IMG/VR virus record: IMGVR_UViG_3300046694_000329
Location: 1-53,228 of that record
Strand: one strand, 5' to 3'
DNA length: 53,228 nt
Origin: a virus
The notes beneath the pieces are model-generated. The model was not told the DNA's origin. It saw only the letters and a list, made by a program, of their open reading frames with translations, and made no database searches. Each line of letters opens with the position of its first letter. Within the stretch, counting starts at the first letter, position 1. Shown one piece after another: positions 47,973-53,228 of this stretch. A program made the position numbers and the translations under genes.

Positions 47973-48089
47973 CGAAAATCCTCAATGATTTCGCGGTCCG
48001 CAAAGATTACACAGCAAAGTGACAATTTGCGGTGCCTACAAGCAGGACGATCGCGCGAGGAACGGCGAAAAACCCAATGATTTCGCGGT
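47973..48089. repeat. Two-copy stem-loop repeat CAATGATTTCGCGGT
   Basis: The 15-mer occurs at 47983-47997 and 48075-48089, 92 bases apart, each preceded by GAAAA. In each copy the upstream CGAAA and the internal TTTCG can pair. Iterons or protein-binding sites of an origin or operator are possible. The stretch 47083-48156 otherwise holds only the small elements listed. Confidence 0.5.
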
Positions 48090-48156
48090 TGGCACGCTTG
48101 ATGCTTTGGTTTTCGATCACCGGAGAAAAACCGGGAAGCCCACAGGAGATACCACC

Positions 48157-48303
48157 ATGCCCACGACCCTCGCCCCCACCAGCCGCTTCGCCTCGATGTC
48201 CGCCGCTCAAGTTATCGCCGAGCAGACCCGCATGCTCACCCTGTGGGTCGCCGAGGACATCGCCCGCCGAGCTCGCAACGCCGCCATCCTGGCAGCACTG
48301 TAA
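48157..48303 (+). CDS. Small helical protein (48 aa)
   Basis: ATG 48157 follows AGGAG with 8-base spacing. It is a compact Ala/Thr-rich N-terminus then one amphipathic helix with many Arg (AEQTRMLTLWVAEDIARRARNAAILAAL). It is the first gene of the right-end rightward set, after the control region. Function is unknown. Confidence 0.55.
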   Translation: MPTTLAPTSRFASMSAAQVIAEQTRMLTLWVAEDIARRARNAAILAAL

Positions 48304-48359
48304 ACAGTACTACTCAACCGCAACGCTCAACAGTAATACACAACGAAAGGCCCACGAAC

Positions 48360-48701
48360 ATGACCACCTCGACCACGCATACCATCTCGCCCATGACCCA
48401 GGACGCCGACCCCCAACTCGACGCCGACATCGCCGGCTTCCAGGCCCACAGCGAGGCCATCTTCGCCCCGTGGCGCGCCGCATTCCAGCTGCTGCTCACG
48501 ACCGACTACCAGCCCGGCGCTCTGGTGTGGATGTTCGACCACTACAACACGGGCGTCATCGTCAAGGCGGCCGCATTCCCCGGTCAGTGGGTCATCTCGA
48601 CGCTCGACGCCGACGGCGCCGCCTCGACGCTCACCTACCGCGAGGGCTGGCTTCGCCCCGCGCTCTCGGCCCACGTCTTCACCTGGACCGTCGGCAACTA
48701 G
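48360..48701 (+). CDS. Hypothetical protein (113 aa)
   Basis: ATG 48360 has AAGG 9 bases upstream and an A/C-rich leader. The protein is acidic in its first third, then strand-rich with Trp/Phe (LVWMFDHYNTGVIVKAAAFPGQWVIST). No family is recognised. The two-hairpin element D follows its stop. Confidence 0.55.
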   Translation: MTTSTTHTISPMTQDADPQLDADIAGFQAHSEAIFAPWRAAFQLLLTTDYQPGALVWMFDHYNTGVIVKAAAFPGQWVISTLDADGAASTLTYREGWLRPALSAHVFTWTVGN

Positions 48702-48708
48702 CCACGCA

Positions 48709-48746
48709 GGGCCGCTGTGCCCGTCGACGCCTCGAGTCCGCTCGAG
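48709..48746 (+). other. Two-hairpin intergenic element, copy D
   Basis: GGGC-CGCTGT-GCCC is followed by GTCG and the hairpin CTCGAG-TCCG-CTCGAG. It starts 8 bases after the stop of gene 48360 and precedes the ribosome site of gene 48793. Confidence 0.55.
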
Positions 48747-48792
48747 CTGCCGCCGGACACCACTGTCCACCACCCCACAGGAGACCCACACC

Positions 48793-49185
48793 ATGCGCAC
48801 CCTCGCCGCCATTGCTCTCGTCCTCGCCTCTCTCGCCAACATCGCCGACGCGAAGCCGCGCCACGCTCGCGTCGCCAAGCGCGACACCGCCTGGATGCGC
48901 AGCTGCATCCACGAGCGCACTGGCCCGGACGGCGGAATCCCAGTCAGCGAGGCTCGCGCCATCTGCAAGGCCGAGCAGCCCGACGACGACGTGGCCGCCG
49001 CTCGTGCCCAGCTCTCCCTGGCCCGTGCCAACGCCAAGATCGTGAAGGCCCGTGCCCGTGCCGCCAAGGCCATCGAGGCCTGCGAGCAGGCCGTGGTCGA
49101 CGCCTGCGTCGCCGCTGCCAAGCCCGACGGCTCCACCAACTGCGAGGACGAGAACCTCAAGCCCGCCTTCGCCCAGTGCCACTAA
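48793..49185 (+). CDS. Exported helical protein (130 aa)
   Basis: ATG 48793 has AGGAG 9 bases upstream. MRTLAAIALVLASLANIADA is a signal peptide with an ANIADA cleavage site. The mature part has two Cys pairs (around residues 39 and 57, and 98-130) and a long Ala/Lys/Arg helix. It is periplasmic or secreted, unknown function, possibly envelope or superinfection related. Confidence 0.6.
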   Translation: MRTLAAIALVLASLANIADAKPRHARVAKRDTAWMRSCIHERTGPDGGIPVSEARAICKAEQPDDDVAAARAQLSLARANAKIVKARARAAKAIEACEQAVVDACVAAAKPDGSTNCEDENLKPAFAQCH

Positions 49186-49218
49186 CCCACTAACCACCGC
49201 GCACCAGGAGCACACACC

Positions 49219-49413
49219 ATGTCCGCAAAGACCAATCTCGAGTACGACGAATTCCGCGCCTACTGCGCCACGCTGACCGACGCGCAGGTGATTGCCACCG
49301 TGCATAAGGAGCGTGAGGGCGCCCAGAGGGACCCGGACCGTACTCCGCATTTCCAGGCCGCGATGGACGCCGCCACCAAGCGCGGCCTCGACTGGCGCAG
49401 CCCCTGGGAATAG
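49219..49413 (+). CDS. Small protein (64 aa)
   Basis: ATG 49219 follows AGGAG (9 bases). It has a C-terminal helix with Lys/Arg (AAMDAATKRGLDWRSPWE) and N-terminal DEFRAYCATLTDAQV. No family is recognised. Copy A of the two-hairpin element follows. Confidence 0.5.
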   Translation: MSAKTNLEYDEFRAYCATLTDAQVIATVHKEREGAQRDPDRTPHFQAAMDAATKRGLDWRSPWE

Positions 49414-49420
49414 TCACTCC

Positions 49421-49461
49421 GGGCCTTGCGCCCAATCGAGCGCTGGATTCACGCCAGCGCT
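49421..49461 (+). other. Two-hairpin intergenic element, copy A
   Basis: GGGC-CTTGC-GCCC, then AATCG and the hairpin AGCGCTGG/CCAGCGCT around ATTCACG. It starts 8 bases after the stop of gene 49219 and precedes the ribosome site AGGAG of gene 49495. Confidence 0.6.
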
Positions 49462-49494
49462 GGACCAACGCAAGTACCACACCCAGGAGCCACC

Positions 49495-49806
49495 ATGTCC
49501 GCCCTTTGTGCCCCGTCGACCGTCTCCGCACTGCCCATCATCCGCCCGATCGCCGACTACGAGGCCGCGTTCAACGCGCGGCGCCGCCAGCTGGGCATCC
49601 TCGTCGAGCTCGCCACTGCCAGCAAGCGCGCCTCGCTCCTGGACCGCATCCTGGCCCTGTTCGCCAAGCCGGCGCCGCTCGTCGTGCCCTACCGCACCGA
49701 GCAACCCCGCGACGGCCGTGGCCGCTTCCTGTCCAACGCGTGGCGGCGCCAGGCGGAGGCCCTCACCGAGTCCGATCTGCGCTGGTTCCGTAGCCCGATA
49801 GCCTAG
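49495..49806 (+). CDS. Hypothetical protein (103 aa)
   Basis: ATG 49495 has AGGAG 5 bases upstream. The protein is helical in the middle (ADYEAAFNARRRQLGILVELATASKRASLLDRIL) and basic at the end (GRGRFLSNAWRRQ). No family is recognised. Confidence 0.5.
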   Translation: MSALCAPSTVSALPIIRPIADYEAAFNARRRQLGILVELATASKRASLLDRILALFAKPAPLVVPYRTEQPRDGRGRFLSNAWRRQAEALTESDLRWFRSPIA

Positions 49807-49865
49807 TCAAATCAAATACTCATCACGCCAAGTCAACTCCGCCACACGAAAGGACCCCACCCACC

Positions 49866-50432
49866 ATGTCGAATCCAAACGTCGCATTCACGCTCCGCAT
49901 TCGCCTCAGTAATCGCCGCCCCGTAATCGTGCCACCTCTTGGTCGCAAGCCAACGTACCAGGACCGCATCGCCCACGAGGACGCCGTGAAGTGGAACAAG
50001 GAATGCGCCCTGATCGTGATTACCTGCTACGACGGCAACATCACCACCCAATTCGGCTCGCGCGGTGGATGGGACTCTGCCGGTCGGGTCAAGCTCACCG
50101 TCGAGGTCAAGCACGGTCAGGACGTGATCTTTCCGGTCGGCCAGCTGTGCTGTGCACTCCATGGCTCATCCGACGGCATGGCGGCGAAAGAGCTCGTGAT
50201 GTCGCTCGTGGCCATGAAGCCCGGCGACACCGACCGCGACTACTTCGCGGACTACACGCCCGAGCAGCTGGCGTGGGCCACCGAGCACGGCGAGGCCCTC
50301 GACATGGAGCGCGAAGCCAGATACTGCGACGCCAACGGCGCCGTGCGAAAGGCGCCCGAGCGCCGTAAATACGACACCCTGCATGCCATCGCGACCGCGG
50401 CAGCCATGCGCCGTGCGCGAAAGGCTGGATAG
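49866..50432 (+). CDS. Hypothetical protein (188 aa)
   Basis: ATG 49866 follows an A/C-rich leader with AAAGGAC. The sequence begins with alternating strands (VAFTLRIRLSNRRPVIVPPLG), has a central IVITCYDGN and VKLTVEVKHGQDVIFPVGQ region, and ends in charged helices. It may be a nucleic-acid-interacting early protein. No family is recognised. Confidence 0.55.
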   Translation: MSNPNVAFTLRIRLSNRRPVIVPPLGRKPTYQDRIAHEDAVKWNKECALIVITCYDGNITTQFGSRGGWDSAGRVKLTVEVKHGQDVIFPVGQLCCALHGSSDGMAAKELVMSLVAMKPGDTDRDYFADYTPEQLAWATEHGEALDMEREARYCDANGAVRKAPERRKYDTLHAIATAAAMRRARKAG

Positions 50433-50434
50433 TC

Positions 50435-50599
50435 ATGCGCTTCCGATTCAACATCGAGGCCCGGCGCAAGGGAGGCATCGGCGTCAAGCGCAGGTTCATC
50501 GTCGAGCGCGATGGGGCCAACCGGGACGCTGCGCAACTGGCGCTGTATGACGAATACGAGCACGTCTGCGTCGTCAGCGTCGAGACCCTGTCCCTCTAG
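50435..50599 (+). CDS. Small basic protein (54 aa)
   Basis: ATG 50435 lies two bases after the previous stop. Basic N-terminus (RFRFNIEARRKGGIGVKRR) then an acidic C-terminus with ALYDEYEHVCVVSV. Likely a beta-rich small protein. Followed by element B. Confidence 0.5.
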   Translation: MRFRFNIEARRKGGIGVKRRFIVERDGANRDAAQLALYDEYEHVCVVSVETLSL

Positions 50600-50605
50600 C
50601 ACTCC

Positions 50606-50644
50606 GGGCCCTGGCGCCCATCGGCTGCACCTCGACGAGGTGCA
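50606..50644 (+). other. Two-hairpin intergenic element, copy B
   Basis: GGGC-CCTGGC-GCCC, then ATCG and the hairpin TGCACCTCG-A-CGAGGTGCA. It starts 6 bases after the stop of gene 50435. Confidence 0.6.
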
Positions 50645-50686
50645 CTGACCGACGCCACGACCACAACTCGAAAGGACCAAACCGCA

Positions 50687-51046
50687 ATGACCCACATCAC
50701 ACTGCCGCTCGACACCATCCGCATCCTGTTCCGTGCACCGGATAGCCTGCAGCTGTTCGGCATCCCCTACGAGATGGACCGCACCATCGGCCAGGAGCCG
50801 CGCCACCTCTGGATTGCCGCCAGGGAGCGCAACTCGCTGAGCCGCCCGAGCATGGTCGGACCGAGTCCCACGGCCGGCTGGATCTACATCGCCGAGGACG
50901 AGCCCGACATGCTCGCTTGGCTCTCGACCCTCGACGACGTGCCGCAGAACCCGTGCGAGTGGTGCGAGTGCAAGCCCGCGATCGACCCCGATGCCTACTG
51001 CAAGGAGCACGGATGCCCTCGCGCCACCTGCGACGAGTCCCACTAG
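50687..51046 (+). CDS. Hypothetical protein with C-terminal Cys cluster (119 aa)
   Basis: ATG 50687 after AAAGGAC. The first 85 residues are mixed; the last 34 contain CEWCECKPAIDPDAYCKEHGCPRATC, a multi-Cys probable zinc site. No family is recognised. Confidence 0.55.
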   Translation: MTHITLPLDTIRILFRAPDSLQLFGIPYEMDRTIGQEPRHLWIAARERNSLSRPSMVGPSPTAGWIYIAEDEPDMLAWLSTLDDVPQNPCEWCECKPAIDPDAYCKEHGCPRATCDESH

Positions 51047-51101
51047 CACGTACCAAATCCACTACTCACCCAACCAAGTCAAACTCGAAAGGACCACTGC
51101 C

Positions 51102-51614
51102 ATGACGACGCCAAACAAGAATCCCAGGGACGCAGTGTTACTCCCCCAGCACAACTCCCAAGCTGACACGATGACCGCATGGTGCACGCCCGCCGGCCAG
51201 CTGCCGCTCGATGTGGCCGCTCGCGAGCAAGCAGCTCGTACGCTGTCGATTGACCTCACCCTGGCCATCGACCCGGATCTGACTCCTGTCCAGCAGTCGC
51301 ACCGCGCCGCTCGCGAAATCATCGCCCGCACCGAGCACGAGCTCGCACCGCGCTCCAACCTGCACGCGATGATCGCGGTCCGCCGCGCGCTGCACACCTA
51401 CCACAAGGCCGCGAGCCGGCCGCGCACGGGCAACTGCTGGGCCTTCGTCGTCAGTGAGCTGTGGAACGCTCGAGCCAACGCGCTCAAGACGGGCGCCATC
51501 GTGCGCCACTCGCAGGACCACGTGTTCATCTCGGACCGCTACAACGACGCACAGAACAAGCTGTCCACGGCGCGGCAGATGGAGCGCAACGGCCGCGCGG
51601 ATGCGAGGGTGTGA
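51102..51614 (+). CDS. Hypothetical helical protein (170 aa)
   Basis: ATG 51102 after AAAGGAC. Helical, with Thr/Ser/Arg patches: TLSIDLTLAIDPDLTPVQQSHRAAREIIARTEHEL and MIAVRRALHTYHKAASRPRTGNCWAFVVSELWNARANAL. No family is recognised. Its TGA overlaps the next ATG. Confidence 0.55.
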   Translation: MTTPNKNPRDAVLLPQHNSQADTMTAWCTPAGQLPLDVAAREQAARTLSIDLTLAIDPDLTPVQQSHRAAREIIARTEHELAPRSNLHAMIAVRRALHTYHKAASRPRTGNCWAFVVSELWNARANALKTGAIVRHSQDHVFISDRYNDAQNKLSTARQMERNGRADARV

Positions 51615-51997
51615 TGGCCCGCCTCAACTGGCGCCCTGGCGCGTCCACCCGCGCCGACCTCACCGGCGCCAAGCTCACCGCCGCCACGATCACCGACCGC
51701 GACATCCGCATGCTCGCCGCTGAGGCCAACCACGCCAACGACGACCTGCAGGCCACGATCTGCGCCGTTGCTCTCTCAGGCGGACTCGGCGAGATCACCG
51801 ACGTCGAGCCTCATCGGTCCGCGCTCGAGGTGCTCGGGATCATCCCGGAGCACGTCGACGCCGACATCCGCGCCCGGCAGCTCTGCGCCGACGCGATCAA
51901 CAGCGCGCGAGCGCAGGACGAGGACGAGTTTTGTCCGCACTGCGGCGAGACGCCGTGCGGCCATCGGAGCGGCTATAACTGCGAGGTGCGCTCGTGA
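51614..51997 (+). CDS. Hypothetical protein with short pentapeptide-like segment (127 aa)
   Basis: ATG 51614 shares one base with the previous stop. The N-terminus RLNWRPGASTRADLTGAKLTAATI carries an ADLTGAKL unit identical at DNA level to the repeats of the terminal pentapeptide gene. The C-terminus has CPHCGETPCGHR, a zinc-type motif. Gene 52188 begins with the related RLDWRPGA. Confidence 0.6.
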   Translation: MARLNWRPGASTRADLTGAKLTAATITDRDIRMLAAEANHANDDLQATICAVALSGGLGEITDVEPHRSALEVLGIIPEHVDADIRARQLCADAINSARAQDEDEFCPHCGETPCGHRSGYNCEVRS

Positions 51998-52191
51998 TCC
52001 CCCGGGACATGCTGGCATTGCGCAGCGGCACGTCGAGTGATGGGCGGGCGTTGTTTTATGTCGGCGCTGGTCCCAACCGGGCATCGGCTATACGCGATCT
52101 CCGGTCGCGGGACATTCCGTCCGGATGGACGCTCGAGGAGCACACCAACGGCATCGACCTTATCCTCACCTCAAACGAGGTGCGATCGTGA
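51994..52191 (+). CDS. Small protein (65 aa)
   Basis: GTG 51994 overlaps the preceding stop (GTGA). Strand-rich with GRALFYVGAGPNRASAIRDLRSRDIPSGW. No family is recognised. Confidence 0.5.
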   Translation: MIPRDMLALRSGTSSDGRALFYVGAGPNRASAIRDLRSRDIPSGWTLEEHTNGIDLILTSNEVRS

Positions 52192-52445
52192 GCCGCCTCG
52201 ACTGGCGCCCCGGCGCGTTCGGCAACGAGACCTGCGTTTGGTGCTGTGGGTGTCATGCGCAGATTGCAGTGGCGGAGTCTCGCGCCGCACCGACTGGGGC
52301 GCGCCGTGCCCTGCACTCATGCTGCACGGAATGCGAGGAGCGGTACGAGGCCGCTAACCCGGAAGCCGTCACTCGAGCGATCGCGGCTGTCGAGGCGGCT
52401 CGCCTGGCGTACTGGGACTCGCCAGAGCGGACCTGGAATCGCTAA
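52188..52445 (+). CDS. Hypothetical Cys-rich protein with RLDWRPGA start (85 aa)
   Basis: GTG 52188 overlaps the previous stop. RLDWRPGA parallels the start of 51614. CVWCCGC and HSCCTECEERYE provide many Cys, a likely metal-binding domain. The C-terminal helix is Ala/Glu/Arg rich. Element C follows. Confidence 0.55.
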   Translation: MSRLDWRPGAFGNETCVWCCGCHAQIAVAESRAAPTGARRALHSCCTECEERYEAANPEAVTRAIAAVEAARLAYWDSPERTWNR

Positions 52446-52450
52446 CCTCA

Positions 52451-52487
52451 GGGCCTTATTGCGCCCGTCGAGCCCTCTTGCCGAGGG
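52451..52487 (+). other. Two-hairpin intergenic element, copy C
   Basis: GGGC-CTTATTGC-GCCC, then GTCG and the hairpin CCCTC-TTGCC-GAGGG. It starts 6 bases after the stop of gene 52188. Confidence 0.6.
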
Positions 52488-52525
52488 TTGGCCGGACCCA
52501 ATACCCACCCACAGCCGAGGAAACC

Positions 52526-52804
52526 ATGCTTACCAAGCAAGACTGCCATTACCTTACTGCCATGTGCCGCCAAGCCATCACGACCAGCTACCGCGGCCCC
52601 ACCGACAGCAACGGCTCGCGCGTCATCGCCCGCTGCGAAGCCAAGCGCATCTCCGTTCCATGGGACCACGCGCTCAGTCCCTCGCAGAATCACGCCACTG
52701 CGGCGCTGCAGCTCATGGACCAACTCGGATGGGCCGAGCGGAACGACCTCGTGATGGGCGGCACCGGAGACGGGTACGTGTTCGTCCAGGTGCCCAAGTC
52801 CTAA
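52526..52804 (+). CDS. Hypothetical protein (92 aa)
   Basis: ATG 52526 has CCGAGGAAACC upstream (GAGGAA). Helical start (DCHYLTAMCRQAITT) and then strands with AALQLMDQLGWAERNDLVMGGTGDGYVFVQV. No family is recognised. It precedes the pentapeptide gene after an A/C-rich 54-base leader. Confidence 0.55.
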   Translation: MLTKQDCHYLTAMCRQAITTSYRGPTDSNGSRVIARCEAKRISVPWDHALSPSQNHATAALQLMDQLGWAERNDLVMGGTGDGYVFVQVPKS

Positions 52805-52858
52805 ATCGTCTATCAAATCCCATACTCTCAACAACCACTCAGATTGGAAACCACGCAA

Positions 52859-53228
52859 ATGCAAGTCAAGATCCCACACCGCTGGAACGATGAACCCTGC
52901 GCCACCGAGACTGTGCCCGATGATTGCGCCAACCCGATGCGCACTGCCGTCGAGCAGGCCGTAGCGCGCGGCGCCAACCTCACCGGCGCCAACCTCACCG
53001 GCGCCGACCTCACCGACGCCCGCCTCGCCCGCGCCGACCTCACCCGCGCCAACCTCACCGGCGCCCGCCTCACCGGCGCCGACCTCGCCCGCGCCGACCT
53101 CACCGGCGCCGACCTCACCGACGCCCGCCTCACCGGCGCCGACCTCGCCCGCGCCGACCTCACCGGCGCCGACCTCACCGACGCCCGCCTCGCCCGCGCC
53201 GACCTCACCGGCGCCGACCTCGCCCGCG
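52859..53228 (+). CDS. Pentapeptide-repeat protein, N-terminal part (gene cut by window end)
   Basis: ATG 52859 starts a unique ~38-residue region ([17 protein letters not shown]...VARG) followed by A-(N/D/R)-L-(T/A)-(G/D/R) repeats to the end of the window. The frame is open at 53228. The repeats match those at 1-320 in codon use, so this is probably the 5' part of the same gene. No clear ribosome site precedes the ATG; a TTGGAAACC stretch is closest. Confidence 0.85.
   Translation, partial: MQVKIPHRWNDEPCATETVPDDCANPMRTAVEQAVARGANLTGANLTGADLTDARLARADLTRANLTGARLTGADLARADLTGADLTDARLTGADLARADLTGADLTDARLARADLTGADLAR

Noticed and set aside
47729-48080. Plus-strand frames across the alternating tract
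   Set aside because: His/Thr/Arg-rich low complexity caused by CA/TG repeats; no ribosome site.
1-53228. Integrase, transposase or DNA methyltransferase genes
   Set aside because: No tyrosine or serine recombinase, DDE transposase or methylase motifs were found in any frame I considered real.

Overview
The window reads as one nearly complete genome of a tailed phage (or prophage/provirus contig) from a high-GC bacterium. GTG starts are frequent, and almost every neighbouring gene pair overlaps by 1-4 bases. The first and last bases lie inside two pieces of what looks like the same pentapeptide-repeat gene (it starts at 52859, and the tail is at 1-630). I infer a circular or circularly permuted molecule whose assembly broke in that repeat. 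The host cannot be named from the sequence. A lanthipeptide-type leader peptide on the minus strand (1834-2040) is of a kind I associate with Myxococcota, which is suggestive only.

Layout. 1-2.9 kb: small rightward genes of unknown role, an orphan RiPP-like precursor on the minus strand and an exported protein (2959). 3.66-7.1 kb (minus): recombination module with a Cas4/RecB-like Fe-S nuclease, a deoxyribosyltransferase-like protein, a small helical protein and a RecT-like annealing protein. 7.2-12.9 kb (plus): replication module with a winged-helix protein, a ParB-like protein, a DnaG-like primase, an HNH-like protein, a SLOG/YpsA-type protein and a DnaB-like helicase. 12.9-18.7 kb: mixed accessory zone with exported or lipoprotein morons, DNA-binding candidates, membrane proteins that may serve lysis, and several promoter/operator-like palindromes.

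18.7-42.8 kb (minus): a contractile-tail virion module whose order matches phage Mu: small and large terminase, Mu gp29-type portal, protease with nested scaffold, decoration protein, gpT-type capsid, gp35, gp36, gpG, gp37, sheath, tube, tail chaperone with a -1 frameshift at an A9 run, tape measure, gp43 to gp48 baseplate proteins and adhesins. Unlike Mu, there is no transposase, and no integrase was recognised either. The virion is therefore Mu-like, but replication looks DnaB/DnaG/RecT-based.

42.8-47.1 kb (minus): small Zn-ribbon and regulatory genes, RusA resolvase and an XRE-family repressor at the end. 47.1-48.15 kb: a noncoding control region of about 1 kb, dense in palindromes, promoters and alternating purine-pyrimidine DNA. 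48.15-53.2 kb (plus): a run of small unknown genes, four of whose junctions carry the same two-hairpin element, ending in the pentapeptide gene.

The most unusual items are the orphan lanthipeptide-like precursor, the recurring two-hairpin intergenic element, the programmed frameshift and nested scaffold start, a tRNA-like three-way junction next to the capsid gene, and the operator-rich control region.
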